Positions 1 through 10,229 of a stretch of DNA of 64,000 nt are shown piece by piece. Origin of the DNA: Prorocentrum cordatum (lineage: Eukaryota; Sar; Dinophyceae; Prorocentrales; Prorocentraceae). The notes under the pieces were generated by a model that saw only the letters and a program-made list of their open reading frames with translations, ran no database searches and was not told the origin of the DNA. The first letter of the stretch is position 1. The number at the start of each line of letters is the position of its first letter. The stretch lies in assembly GCA_963575745.1 (NCBI GenBank), contig CAUYUJ010009868.1, forward strand, positions 117,110 through 181,109, read 5' to 3'. The position numbers and the translations under genes are program-made.

Positions 1-303
1 CTGGAGCACTGTGGGCCAGCGCCGTTCCCTGCGGCCGAGCCCTCGGCGACGCTCTGGGGGGTCTTCCTCCTCGGCGTGCTCGCGGGCGTCGCGGTCACGC
101 TCTCGGTGCTCGTGGCGGTGGCCCAGGACCTGATCCGCCGAGGTGTAGTGGGCTTCCGTGCCCCGTCGCCGCCTCGGGCGGCCATCACCAGCGGGTCTCA
201 GGGACCCACGCGAGCGGGCGGGGAGGCGAGTTCGGGATCCGTCCCGAAGGGTAAAAAAGGCGGCGAGGGCGTTGTGGTCACGGCGCGGGTTGGCGGTTTC
301 TGA
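1..303 (+). pseudogene. Membrane-segment ORF at the 5' side of an RT polyprotein relic
   Basis: The frame starting at base 1 is open to a stop near 303 and enters from outside the window. Residues about 18-43 form one long hydrophobic stretch (LWGVFLLGVLAGVAVTLSVL...), followed by a basic, Ser/Gly-rich tail. I know polyproteins from dinoflagellate retroelements that carry a transmembrane segment of this kind ahead of their gag-like part. The reading frame that follows downstream looks like that gag-like part, so I read this as the N-terminal piece of the same relic. A stop and a frame change separate the two. It could also be an unrelated short membrane ORF. Confidence 0.4.
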
Positions 304-2335
304 TTGAGATGGCTGCGGCGGGATTAGCTGCCTCCTGGACCGTGGCCTTGCGGCCTGGGTCCACTACGGCGCCGCCGAGCATCACGCTCGGCTCGTGGGC
401 GCGCATGTTGAGAAGGACGAATATGTGGTCGTGTTCCCCGACTACGATGTGTTCGTTGAGCAGCAGAGTTTGAACAGCGCGGACCTGGGGGGGATCTTCT
501 TCGCGGTCACCATCGATGTGCGGCCGCGAGGCGTTCCACGCCCTGGCAATGTGCTCTGCACCGTCGCCCCGCTGACGGCCGCGGAGATCAGTGAGTTGCT
601 CGCCGAGGCGGACCAAGTCTGCAACCTCGAGCGCGCCCACCGTGGGCTCCCGAGGCTGGGCGACACCGTGCGTGCGCTTGGCGGCGCGGCCGCTGTGGCG
701 GCGCCCGTGCCCGCGGTGGCCCCCGCGCCTAGAGGGGCCCGCCTTGCTCCTGCAGGCGGCGCGTGGGTCCTCACGGAACTCTCATCGGCCATGACGTCGG
801 GGCCGATTTCGCGCTGCCCGTGGGGGCCGCGGTGTTGGGGTCCAGGGCGCTCGTGGTGATCGACGGGGTCGTTGCCGGCCTCGAGATGCTCGCCGAGGAG
901 GTGGACATCGCACGGCGGGCGCTCGCTCGCAGCAACTTCCTCGGCGACGGTCCGAGGGTCCTGGCGCGAGCCCCTGCCAAGGGCACCCTGGTCGAAGCCG
1001 TGGGGCTCATGAGGACGTGCACGCGCCAGGCGGAGGGTCTGCTTCCGCCCCCGTTGCTCGGGCCATCCGTGGGGGCCGAGTGGATCGAGTCGGTGATCAG
1101 GAGCGGCATCACCAGCCTGGTCGCGCGAGCTGACAAGTGGCGGAATAACGGCGGCGTGAGGCCACGCAGCTCGGCCGCCCACGAGCACTCCGTCCTCCGT
1201 TGCGCGGTCCATCTGCTAGCTTGATGGGCTCAGCGTGAAGACCTTGGTGGGGGTCGAGCTTCTCCAGCGACGGATCACGTTGCGCGAGGAGGCGGTGGCC
1301 GAGAACCCCGACGCCCCGAGCTACGAGGGCGGCGACCACTACCTCGGCATCAGCAAATGGGCAGGCGGTGCCCAGACGGCCCCGTCCGTGCGCGCCCATG
1401 TGGCGATGGAGCTCAGCAAGGGGGCGGTGATCTTGAAGGAAAAGCGGGAGGTTCGGGAGGCCAGGGCCACCAGCGTCGCGACCGCGAAGGCTGAGGCAGA
1501 CCCCGCGGCCTCCGCCATGAAATATAGAAGGGAGTGGGGGTGGTGGCGCCAGCAGCTGTCCCCGTCTTCGACGTGGACGCCGGCATGATGTCTGAGGGGG
1601 TCTCCATGGGCAGCAACTTTGTGGTGCGCCGTCCTGGGGCCTGGCCTCGTCGACGGCAGGAGGCAGTGGGGGGTCGGTGCTGTCGCGGCCTCCCCCCCCT
1701 TCCCGACGCCCCTCGAGGCCAGCGCCCTGGGGGCGGCAGTGGGAGGGGGGCTCGGCTGCATCGCGAGCGGTGGCTTGCCGTCCAGTCGGCGGCGCAGGAG
1801 GCAATCGACAGCCTGGGCCTGCTCTTCGGGCGCGACCCGCAGGAGCTCTCGGCGCCGCCGCTGCGCGAGGGAGTTGAGGCCGTGGGCGGCTGCAGCTCTG
1901 CGCGCAGTGCGGTTCGCCAGCATCTGTTCTTCACTATCGCTTCGGGACTACCCGGCCATGTGCAAAGTGACCGCGCCTCTTTGTGTCAGTTGGCTGGTGC
2001 AAGTGTGGATTGCGAGACGCTTGCATGCGCGGTCGAGCCGTGCGACCCGACCGAGGTGTCTTTGCCCGCGGGGCAGGTATCGCCCGTCGTTTTGGCTGCT
2101 ATCGTTTCTTCCGAGTTCGGCCGCTCCCTCGATCTCCATAATATTCTGGCCGATGCCAATGTTGCCGAGCACCGCCCTCGTTGCGAGCCCGTGGGATCCG
2201 AAGCCGACACCCGAATCCAGGGGGGCAAGGGTCTCGAAATCACGTTCCTCAGAAGCCTCTTCGAGTGTGGAATCTTCGGGTTCAGTGAGGTTACCCATGG
2301 TCGGATCACGCCGTTCTTCGTCGAAAAGAAACATT
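304..2335 (+). pseudogene. Gag-like and pre-RT region of a retroelement polyprotein, frameshifted
   Basis: Several plus-strand frames read in turn as one degraded protein. Frame 2 from about 395 gives a segment around EKDEYVVVFPDYDVFVE. Frame 1 covers 763-1224. Frame 2 at 1235-1588 gives VGVELLQRRITLREEAVAEN and a Lys/Glu-rich helix. Frame 1 from 1534 to about 2335 contains VSLPAGQVSPVVLAAI and then GIFGFSEVTHGRITPFFVEK, the lead-in to a reverse transcriptase. From memory, the same order occurs in dinoflagellate polyproteins that end in an RT/RNase H. No single frame spans the region, so it is a relic. The assignment rests on motif order and not on a database search. Confidence 0.5.
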
Positions 2336-3418
2336 CGTCAGAGACTTGTCCTCGACCGTCGCAGGGTCAACCAGCTGTCCCGTCGCCCTCCTAATTCCGA
2401 GACGAGCTCGGCTGAGGACGTGCGCGGCCTCGAGGCCCCCGACGGAGACGCTCCTGTTTTCGTGGCGACGGGGGGTATCCATAATTGCTTCTACCAGTGC
2501 GGCGTTCCAGCTGTGCTCAGTGCGCTTTGCAGCTTCGGAGCCGCGGCGGTAGGGCTGGCAAACGAGTGGGGGGCCTACTCAGATGTGTGGGGGGTGCCGT
2601 TGTCCTCGGAGGGGGGCGTTCTCCCTTTGCCTGCTCGTGTTGCCGATGGGCTGGACGTGTTGGCTTTGCATTGTCCAGGCCTTGCGTGCCGAGTTGCTCA
2701 GAGAGGCCGGGTTTAGACAGGATCACATCATGTCGAATGCTTGGCCCGCTCCTCCTTGTCGGGCGATCCCACTGCTCTGCCGTGTTGTGACAACCTGACC
2801 ATGTTCGGGATGTCGAAGGAGCGTGTTAAGCTACTCCACGAGTTCATCAGTGTCTTCGAGGGGAAGGGCTTCGTTCTGCACGAGATCTCTTGGGCCTCCA
2901 CTTCCTCGGACTTCCCGGGGGCCTCGTTCGACGGACGGGGCGGGGCGCGCGGGCGGCCCGGGCTCAAGCAGGCTTGGATTCTTCGGGGTGCTCTACGGCA
3001 TGCTGCTCGTGGTGGTCGTGTCTCTGGGAGGATTCGCGAGCGCCTCTTGGGCCGCTACGTCGTCGAGGCTTTCAACTTGCGGCCCGCGTTATCGGTCTTG
3101 CGGGCCTCCTACGTGTTCATTCGGGACTGCCGCGACATTCCAAAGCCCCTGTGGGCCTCCGTGTGCCGTGAGCTCCTGGTGTGTGCCAGCCTGGTCCCCT
3201 TGCTCTCGGGCAACTTCGGGCGCCCGTGGTCCCCGTCAGTCCTCGCAACCGATGCCTCCGGTAGTGGGTGGGGAGGGATGGAGGCCAAGTTCACTAGTGA
3301 CGAGGTCGGGGAGATGGGTGCGGTGGGTGTGACTTCGCAATTTTTCCGTGGGCGGCAAGGCACGGGTCGTCTGCGCTGGCGGAATGAGCTGAACGGGGGC
3401 GCCGCTGTAACAAATTAG
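2336..3418 (+). pseudogene. Reverse transcriptase and RNase H-like relic
   Basis: This continues the polyprotein in frame 2. RLVLDRRRVNQL (about 2340) is the RT finger motif. GGIHNCFYQCGVP (about 2470) corresponds to the motif A region, usually D-x-K-D-C-F, so the catalytic Asp appears lost. Frame 0 then gives LPMGW (about 2640). Frame 2 again gives CCDNLTMFG (about 2783), where active relatives have YVDNLG. Near 3247, ATDASGSGWGG resembles the start of the RNase H-like domain of this RT group. The frame closes at 3418 without the rest of that domain, so the 3' end is truncated. At least two frame changes and altered catalytic residues make this an inactive copy. The polymerase would have copied element RNA into DNA. 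Confidence 0.65.
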
Positions 3419-4204
3419 CCAGCATGCAAGAGCGGGAAACAGGACGGGACAGGCGGCCGCAGGTGGGGGAGAGGGGTGAGTGCGACTCAGGGGCGGACGG
3501 GTCGCGTCCGTGCGTGAGCGGGCGCGGCCACTCCCGCTGGCGGGGACTGCAGCATCAGCCGGGCCGTTGCGCCGGTGGCGGGGCCCAGTACCGGTATCGC
3601 AAGTAGACGAGACAGCAAGTCGTTGACGTAGAGCACGAGGTGCAAGGACGGCGGGCCGCGCGCCGCCCAGGTGGGGGCACAGGACAAGGTGTTTTTTCCT
3701 TCCTCCCCGGGGGCGCCGCCGAGTCTTCCGTGGCCCGCGGCACCCAGCACCGGCCACTCCTGACATACACGCCCCCTTGTTCTCCATGGGTCCTCAGACA
3801 CTGTGCTGCATCTGGCTGCTGGCGCCTGCACGCCGCCGCCGCGGCCTCCGCGGGCCACGATCCCAAGCGTGGCCACTCCTGCCCTACAGGCCCCCCTGTT
3901 CTCCAGGGGCCTCAGGCAGTGTGCAGCGTGCGTCGCCGCTGTTGCCTTCGCCACGCGCATCTCTGTTGAGCTCATCGCGGGGAAGGGTCGCGTGGGGCTG
4001 TCGGCGGTCCGCTGGGCATGCTGCCTGGGTGTTCGCTGCGGCCCCGCTGAGTGCGCTGCCTGGCAAGTGGTTGCTCAACTCTGCGGGCCGCGCGGGTCCC
4101 GAGGGTAGGGAGGGGCTGCCTGCTGCCAGGGTCCCGCTGCGGGTCTGAAGCGAGTGCAGCGTCGAGTGTGGCGACGTCGAGTCCTGGTGTTGAGCCAGTG
4201 CTGT
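3419..4204. other. No gene seen; two diverged copies of a ~119-bp unit
   Basis: I see no supportable gene. A unit beginning CCACTCCTG occurs at about 3754 and again at about 3873. Both copies run on through a match around CCTTGTTCTCCATGGGTCCT or its variant, so this is a two-copy tandem duplication of about 119 bp with many differences. The rest is GC-rich and non-repetitive. Confidence 0.4.
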
Positions 4205-4593
4205 CGCCGGGGTCGGCGCTCAAACGTCCAACGGCCTTGCCCCGCGGGGGGCAGCCGTGGCACCCTTGTCCTCCTCCTCCCCGTGCGCGGGATCTCCGAT
4301 GGTCTCGCCCCACGGAGTGCGGCCGCGGCACTCATCTCTTCCTCCGCCTCCTCCGCCTCCTCCTCTTCTTCCTCTCCTTTCCTCACCAAGTCCAGGAGTG
4401 CAACTTATCGTTGCAAAGACGGTGGGCTCCCCGACGGCCTCGCCCCGCGGAGGACAGCCGTGGCGCTCATCTCCTCCTCCCCCTCCCCTCCAGGTCCAGG
4501 TACGCAACTAATCGTTGCCAATATGGTGGGATATCCAATGGTCTCGCCCCGCGGAGGGCGGCCGCGGCACTCATCTCCTCCTCCGCCTCCTCT

Positions 4594-4625
<32 letters not shown>

Positions 4626-4790
4626 TTCCTCTCCTTTCCTCATCAGATCCAGGTGTGCAACTAATCGTTGCAATGACGGTGGGATCTCCGACGGCCTCGC
4701 CCCGCGGAGGGCAGCCGTGCCACTCATCTCCTCCCCCCTTCCCCTCCAGGTCCAAGTGTGCAACCAATCTTTGCAAAGGCGGTGGGATGA
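4205..4790. repeat. Minisatellite, about five copies of a ~105-155 bp unit with CTC tracts
   Basis: The core CTCGCCCCGCGGAGGGC recurs near 4235, 4300, 4438, 4542 and 4698. Each copy is followed by CAGCCGTGGCACTCATCT or a variant, a CTC/CTT-rich tract of varying length, and then CAACTAATCGTTGCAA or a variant before the next copy. Length differences come from the pyrimidine tract. Long apparent ORFs on both strands here are by-products of the repeat. Confidence 0.8.
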
Positions 4791-5153
4791 GGCTGAGCCC
4801 TCCCCGCGGACATCGTCGCGTCCAGAGTGGGGGGCGTCGTGTCGCAAGGAGGGCAGCCCGGGGCTGGCTCAGCTTCGCCACCCAGTGCTCTCTGGGGAGC
4901 GCCATGGCTCGCTGCCGCTGCCAGCCGCTGCCCGCCCTGCTGCCCGCGAGGCGCTCACGCCAGAGCTCGCAGCTCGCGCAAGTGTTGCTCGAAGCTTTGT
5001 AGCGGCTGAGCGGTCGCTCGCGCCCGAACTCGCAGCTCGCGCACGTGTTGTTCGAAGTTCTGTAGCGGATGAGCGGTGGGCTCGCCTTCACCACCCACAG
5101 CTCCCTCAGCAGCGCCAGAGGCAGCTGCCACTGCTCGTCCTTATCGCAGCTGC
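4791..5153. repeat. 63-bp tandem duplication in GC-rich sequence
   Basis: CTCGCAGCTCGCGCA occurs at 4966 and again at 5029, exactly 63 bp apart. The flanks also match, ending in TGTAGCGG(C/A)TGAGCGG. Because 63 is a multiple of three, the plus frame repeats 21 residues. No gene is recognised. Confidence 0.6.
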
Positions 5154-6197
5154 TCACCGCGTGCCGGAGTCCGCTGCCACTGCCGGCCCGCCCGTCGTGC
5201 AGCCATTGCCGTCCCTTCCCTCCGTGCCGCCATTGCCGCCCCTGCTTCCTCCTCCCACCATGCTGCCACCGCCGTCCGCACCAGCTTCCCTTGCCCGCCC
5301 TTCCCCAGCCCGCACTTCTCGCAAGCGCACATCGGGATGCTGTAGTAAATGATGATGGTGGGCTCCAGCTTCAGCCCCGCCGTCTCGCCGAGCAGTGCCA
5401 GGGCTGGCTGCTACGTCTCCTCCATGTTCTTCTTGCGCGCGCTGATCGGGGTGGTGTAGCAAGTGATGACTGTGGGGTGCAGCTTCACCACCCACCTCTT
5501 GCTGAACAGGGGTAGTGCTGGCTGCCAATGCCCGCCCAGCCACAAGGCCGCCAGTGATGTCCCTCCCTGCGCTCTCGGCTGCTTCTCCGATTTTAAGCCC
5601 CAGCCCGACCGCGCGAGACTGCGCGAGGGAAGCACCCACCAGGGCGGCGTCGCTGCCAGCTGCGACGTTCGCCAACGCCGCCTCCGCACGGCGGCGTTGC
5701 TCCTGCGTCCCGTACACGCGGACCCCGGCCGCACCGTCTCGGACAGGGACCTCCACGGCGGCGCTCGTTTCCGAGCGCAGCAGCTTGAGGACGGCACCCC
5801 GCTCGGCGAGCAGCCGAGTCCGGGCTGCTGGAGACAGTTCGTAGGTCCCCCATCGCGTGTCCCCGCGGCCGCACCGGGAGGTGGTGCACTCGGGGCACCG
5901 CACCGCCGCGACGGCGCCGTAGGTGGGCGCCAGGTGGCAGGGGAACCGCCCGAACAGCAGCCGTAGGTGAGGCGCAGCAGCGCCATTGGCTTTCGACAGC
6001 ACGCTGCCCTGGATCGGCCGCTGGGGCCAGCCGCTCCCGTGGCGCAGGCAGGTTCGCCAGCGCGCCCCACGCCCCGCCGAAACGCCACACGGAGACCTCT
6101 GTGCGGCGGACCGCGCGGTTGCCTGGCGGGAGCCTCCAGTTGGCCAGCGTATCCACAAAATAATTGAGGCCTCACTCCCACTGCACTTCGACGCCAC
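5154..6197 (-). CDS. Hypothetical protein with a KH-like segment
   Basis: This is a 347-residue open frame on the minus strand. Its middle (about residues 115-180) reads ERGAVLKLLRSETSAAVEV, then a basic loop, then GVRVYGTQEQRRRAEAALAN. That is the beta-alpha-alpha-beta-beta-alpha spacing and the closing G-x-x-E-Q-x-x-x-A-x-x-x-I type helix seen in KH RNA-binding domains. The usual GxxG loop is not clear, so the match is weak. The C-terminal third is low-complexity His, Gly and Ala. The frame may be one exon of a longer minus-strand gene whose upstream part lies in 6420-7337. I cannot place introns. RNA binding is an inference only. Confidence 0.35.
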   Translation of the reverse strand: MASKCSGSEASIILWIRWPTGGSRQATARSAAQRSPCGVSAGRGARWRTCLRHGSGWPQRPIQGSVLSKANGAAAPHLRLLFGRFPCHLAPTYGAVAAVRCPECTTSRCGRGDTRWGTYELSPAARTRLLAERGAVLKLLRSETSAAVEVPVRDGAAGVRVYGTQEQRRRAEAALANVAAGSDAALVGASLAQSRAVGLGLKIGEAAESAGRDITGGLVAGRALAASTTPVQQEVGGEAAPHSHHLLHHPDQRAQEEHGGDVAASPGTARRDGGAEAGAHHHHLLQHPDVRLREVRAGEGRAREAGADGGGSMVGGGSRGGNGGTEGRDGNGCTTGGPAVAADSGTR

Positions 6198-6419
6198 CAG
6201 CTACCCCTTGCAGCACGCATCTCCGGAGATGTACTTGTGCATTCAGCTCGACGTCGACCCGCACCGTGCGCCCACCCTTGCAACTGCCCGCGCCGGCTGC
6301 CCATCCGGCCAGCAAGGGCGCGACGTCGACTGGCTGCGGCGGCGACCCCCAGTGGGCGAATTCGGCCCGGGTGCGAAGCCGCAGACGCTGCAACTATGGA
6401 GCCGCAGGAGCGAGGGCGT

Positions 6420-7337
6420 TCAGCAGCTCCCCCACGAGGCCGAGGTGCGTCGCTGCTGGGAGGCCCACTGCCGTAACGGCTTCCAAGAGCTCAGGGAGGT
6501 CCAGCCGAGCCATCCTCTGGCCATCCCGGGACCCGCGCTGGAGCGAACAGAGATACGGTTCATGTACGATGATTTCAAGGGGCTGGACCTCCGCTGCTCG
6601 ACGCCGTAGCTGCGCCCCCGAGAGCCGTCGTCCATGACGTATCGCTTGACGAGGCGGGGCCCTGGTAAGCAGGCCTCGGCCCGGGCGGCGCTGGCCGCCT
6701 CGACGTCAGCTGGCGCGTGGAAGAGGTTGCACGTCCCGGTACGAAACCACGAGCAGCAGGGGCCGTGGCAGCAGGGGGCGGCTCTGCCGACATGGCGCGG
6801 CGCATCCGCGACCTGGCCTCCCCCGGCGCCGACGGGCGGAGGCATCGCCCTGCGCGCACGCTCAGCCAGAACTTGCGGGCCTTGGTCACGCCGTCGTCGG
6901 AGCCCGCCGTGGCCGCCTCCTCGGCTTCCTCTTGTTCGCCGGTCTCCTTCATTAGGCGCCGCGGCCGCTGGCGTCGCACGATCGCTGGGCGCCTCGACGC
7001 CAGGGGCCCCTGCATACGCAGCCCACGCCGCCCATGCCGCACCGGCCATCCAGGCAGCCCAGGCGGCCTCCGGCGCAGATGGCTTCATCCGCGAAGCGCT
7101 CGCAGCACCTGCGCGCCAGGCCCGCATGAGGCTGCGGGCGTCCGCGCGGGCTCGCCGCGCGCGCCGAGCAGCGGCCGACTCGCGCCGGCGCTTGGGGCGC
7201 GGGCAGCCATCCATGGCCGCCCGTGTGCCGCCGCCCGCCGCCACGCACGCCTGCGCCCCCGCACGTGTGCCCCCGCGGGCTGGCCCAACCGACGTGCGCC
7301 CTGTTACAAGTAGGCTACAGCCCAGACGGCAATACAA
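6420..7337 (-). CDS. Hypothetical protein with a partial CCCH-like motif
   Basis: This is a 305-residue minus-strand frame, Ala/Arg-rich in its first half. Around residues 190-215 it reads CCHGPCCSWFRTGTCNLFH, which fits the second half of a CCCH zinc finger (C-x8-C-x3-H with aromatic and Gly residues between). The segment RLVKRYVMDDGSRGR follows. Another frame over 7042-6575 carries an acidic helix (KETGEQEEAEEAATA) that may belong to the same gene, so an intron or a frameshift is likely. With the KH-like ORF downstream on the same strand, this could be one RNA-binding protein gene. That link is speculative. Confidence 0.3.
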   Translation of the reverse strand: MYCRLGCSLLVTGRTSVGPARGGTRAGAQACVAAGGGTRAAMDGCPRPKRRRESAAARRARRARADARSLMRAWRAGAASASRMKPSAPEAAWAAWMAGAAWAAWAAYAGAPGVEAPSDRATPAAAAPNEGDRRTRGSRGGGHGGLRRRRDQGPQVLAERARRAMPPPVGAGGGQVADAPRHVGRAAPCCHGPCCSWFRTGTCNLFHAPADVEAASAARAEACLPGPRLVKRYVMDDGSRGRSYGVEQRRSSPLKSSYMNRISVRSSAGPGMARGWLGWTSLSSWKPLRQWASQQRRTSASWGSC

Positions 7338-7360
7338 GTAGGCTACAGCCCAGACGGCAA
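7306..7360. repeat. 28-bp tandem duplication
   Basis: ACAAGTAGGCTACAGCCCAG followed by ACGGCAA occurs at 7306 and again at 7334, a perfect head-to-tail duplication. Confidence 0.85.
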
Positions 7361-7570
7361 AAGGCTACGGATGTGATTACAAACGAGCCTACAAGGAAAC
7401 TGTCTTTCCTCCAGGTTCAGAGCCGTTTCAGTCCGCAGCGACGGCAATCCAGGTCGACGGGCATCGCCACATTGGCCCAGATTGAGCCCAGGGCATAGTA
7501 GGGTAGGCCCCGTGCACTGTAGGCCTTCGGTAAGGGCCACACACCTGCTTGTTGGGAGGGTCTGGAAGGG

Positions 7571-7627
7571 CGTGTGTGTGTGTGTGTGTGTGTGTGCGTG
7601 TGTGTGTGTGTGTGTGTGTGCGTGTGC

Positions 7628-7683
<56 letters not shown>
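7571..7683. repeat. (GT)n microsatellite
   Basis: About 113 bp of alternating GT with a few GC interruptions. Cys-Val or His-Thr ORFs across it are artefacts. Confidence 0.97.
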
Positions 7684-7685
<2 letters not shown>

Positions 7686-7886
7686 GGTCATCCTTGGCAC
7701 ACCCAGGCATTCCAGCATACTCTTGAATCTCTGCCGCTCCAACTTGGCTTGCTTGTCTAGTTTCTTGCAGACGTGCGCTGCTGCAGACGTGCGCTGCTGC
7801 AGTGCTTTTCCTAGTCGGAGCATAACGCATTTCCCTGCATCACAGAAACGCAACCGCTTCGACACTGATGTTTGCCTAACGTGAAA

Positions 7887-8010
7887 GGAGGAGGAGGAGG
7901 AGGAGGAGGAGGAGGAGGAGGAGGAGGGCTGTAGTGATCGTAGCGGAGGGGGGGAGGGGCGTGCTGGTCGCATAGGAGGGAGGGAGGGAGGGAGGGAGGG
8001 AAAGAAGAGG
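7887..8010. repeat. (GAG)n and (GGGA)n microsatellites
   Basis: A GAG/GGA run covers about 7887-7927. A short unique stretch follows, then a GGGA run at about 7977-8000 and purine-rich sequence to 8035. Confidence 0.95.
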
Positions 8011-8610
8011 GGCGGAAGGGGGAAGGGGAAAAGGGCGAGTGTCGGAGGGCCAGTTGAGACATCGCCAGCGCGTCTCGCCCCTCACCCTCCTCTCTCGCGC
8101 TCCCACCCTCGTTCGGGAGGGCTGCCGATGTCCCAACTGACCCTCTTCTGAGAGCCTGGTCAGATAGGTGGTCCGAACTTTTGCTCGCCCTTTGACGCCG
8201 ATGTCGATCAAGAGATGGGGCGAAGCTCGGACGCCGTCGAATCAGCGTGCCTTCGGCGTTCGGCCGGCTCGGCCGATCGGTGGCCCTCGGCCTTCGACCA
8301 ACCCCTGGCCCGCCGCGGTCTTCGGCTGCCTGGCGCGCCCCGCTTCGGAGGGGCCGCCCCGGGCCCCCCGCGGCAGGAGGGCAGGCGCCCCGCCGCTGGC
8401 GCAGGGGCCCGCGCCCGCGCGGGCCGGGCCGCCACCGCGGAGAAAACCCGCGCGCGCGCGGAGGGTGTTCGGTTCGGCACGACCCGACTCTGTGCCGAGC
8501 CCGCCTCTGATCTACCCTCCAAGGCGTCTTTTTTCCCGGATTGTTCTTGAATGCTCAGTTCTAACGAACACTTCTTGTTGATCCCCCGCCTCCGGTGCAC
8601 CTTATGCTTT
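8011..8610. other. No gene seen
   Basis: GC-rich sequence with open frames on both strands but no recognisable domain. The overlapping ORFs of 87-191 residues are rich in Arg, Ala, Pro and Gly, as expected from base composition. Confidence 0.4.
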
Positions 8611-8795
8611 TCCCAACCATCCCGTGGTGTTGGGTCTTTGTTATGAAGTGACAGCGCCCCGCGTCCTTCCTCCTCGCCTCTGCCCTCTGCATGTCCATGA
8701 GGGCACTTACAGGGAACTCCACCGAAGGCTCCAGCGGCTGCGTTCGCATGGCACCGCCGCACCCGTTTCGGCACACCTCTCACAACCGTACCCTC
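8611..8795 (+). repeat. Solo head of the composite repeat family
   Basis: The head motif (TCCCAACCATCCCGTGGTGT, then TGGGTC..., then ACAGCGCCCCGCG at about 8651-8664) is followed by a CT-rich stretch. A single degenerate monomer follows (GGGAACTCCACCGAAGGCTC near 8714, TTTCGGCACACCTCTCACA near 8765). There is no array and no tail, so it is a truncated or ancestral-size copy of the units described from 13489 onward. Confidence 0.65.
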
Positions 8796-9039
8796 GACAC
8801 TCAGGAATCACGCTGCCGCGCTGGAATTCCCAACGATTAAGCAGGGAATCGGGCTATTGCTCGAGACGTTCTCGCGATTCTACAGGACTGACGCTTCAGC
8901 GACCTGCCCGCTCGACGGCGGCCAGCGCCGGGGTCGCGAGCCAGGCGGCGACCACAGTGGCTGGCACCCCGAAGGGGGCCTTCTCCCTTCCGAAAGAGCG
9001 GCTCGAGACGCGCTCGCGCCAAAAAGGACTTGAGCACGC

Positions 9040-10150
9040 CCTCTCTAGCTAATCCAGATTGCCCTTCTTCCCGGAACCCTCCATTCTAAGCTCCCGCAAT
9101 TTTGCCGCACCGATTGACCAATTTTTCACAGTTGGAATACGCCCACGATGGATCAACATTCCTCATCGTGCAGACCCCTCCGCACTTTCATTTCTTGTGT
9201 GGCAGCCTTTGCACGAGAATCCCTTTCGTGGTAATTCTACAAAACAAAGAAATTCGTTGTGGAGGACCAGCAGTGGTCTCCGACATTCGAATCCTTCTGT
9301 AGCAGCCTGTACAACGGGATTCCTGCTGTGGCGGCTTTACTCAAGAGTTTCCGTTTCGAGGGGGTTGATCTGCAGTGGCGGCACCTCGAGCCCAGGAAGG
9401 ATAGAGAGGAAAACAAACATACAAGAAACAAATGACAACCCACATGGAACATAGGAAACAGCTAGGACAACCTATGACCTTCGCCTTTTGTAACAGCCTT
9501 TGCACAAGGATTCCTTTTGTGGCGATTTGAGAAAAAGGATCCTAAGAGTGTGGGGGTCTGCAGTGGTTGCCACACTTGGAACCATTGTGTAGCAGCCTGC
9601 ACAAAGGGATTCCTTCTGTGGTGGCCTTACACAAGGGCTTTCTCTTGTGGGGGGTCTGCGCTGGCGGCACTTTGAGCCCAGGAAAACTACAGAGGAAAAC
9701 TTAACACAAATATGATAAACCGTATTTTTTGACGCACACAGGCACAACTTAGGACAACTTGTGACTGTCCAGTTGTTATGGTGCAGACGCCACACAGTTG
9801 AAATCCGTCTCTTCACAAAAACGAGTCCTTTTGTGGCGATATTGCAGAAAAGGATTCTACCTGGGGGGATCTGTAGTGGTTTCCACACTGAGAATCCTTT
9901 GTGTAGCAGCTTGTCCGAAGGGATTCCTTGTGTGGCGGCCTGACAATGGGCTTTACATTATGAGAATCTTGCAGTGGCGGCATCTCGAGCCCAGGAAGGC
10001 TAGAAAGGAAATCAGGAACGATATGGTTCGTGTCGCAAATCCGCCACACTTCAAACCCTTTTGTAGAAACCTTTGCACGTGGATTTCCTTTTTTACGATC
10101 TTGCGCACAGGATTTCACGTGTGGGGCATCTGCTCCATAAAGATAGCGAC
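9040..10150 (-). repeat. Dispersed repeat family, ~3 tandem copies of a ~300-bp unit
   Basis: A block reading TGCAGTGGCGGCACCTCGAG, then CCCAGGAAGG and AGAGGAAA, occurs near 9371, 9655 and 9972, a spacing of about 285-317 bp. Between these blocks lie repeats of the type TTGTAGCAGCCT(G/T)CACAAAGG and TTCCTTTTGTGGCG. The reverse complement of the same block (TAGCCTTCCTGGGCTCGAGG type) occurs near 15213 and 24520, flanking composite units. The orientation here is therefore opposite to those copies. No coding capacity is evident. Confidence 0.6.
9460..9477 (-). repeat. 18-bp motif with inverted and direct partners
   Basis: AGCTAGGACAACCTATGA at 9460-9477 is the exact reverse complement of TCATAGGTTGTCCTAGCT at 10153-10170 and 11171-11188. 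The first pair brackets part of the ~300-bp repeat block in inverted orientation. The second pair brackets the CTCTTGGGG block in direct orientation. The three copies look like boundary sequences of mobile or duplicated segments. Confidence 0.75.
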
Positions 10151-10229
10151 AGTCATAGGTTGTCCTAGCTTATTTAATCGCTTCGCTCATTCCGCCGGCC
10201 CATATTGGTGCACGGCTGTCGATTGCCTC

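Noticed and set aside
4051-5352. A 433-residue Ser/Pro/Arg-rich protein on the plus strand
   Set aside because: It runs through the CTC-rich minisatellite and the 63-bp duplication, and its composition follows the repeat.
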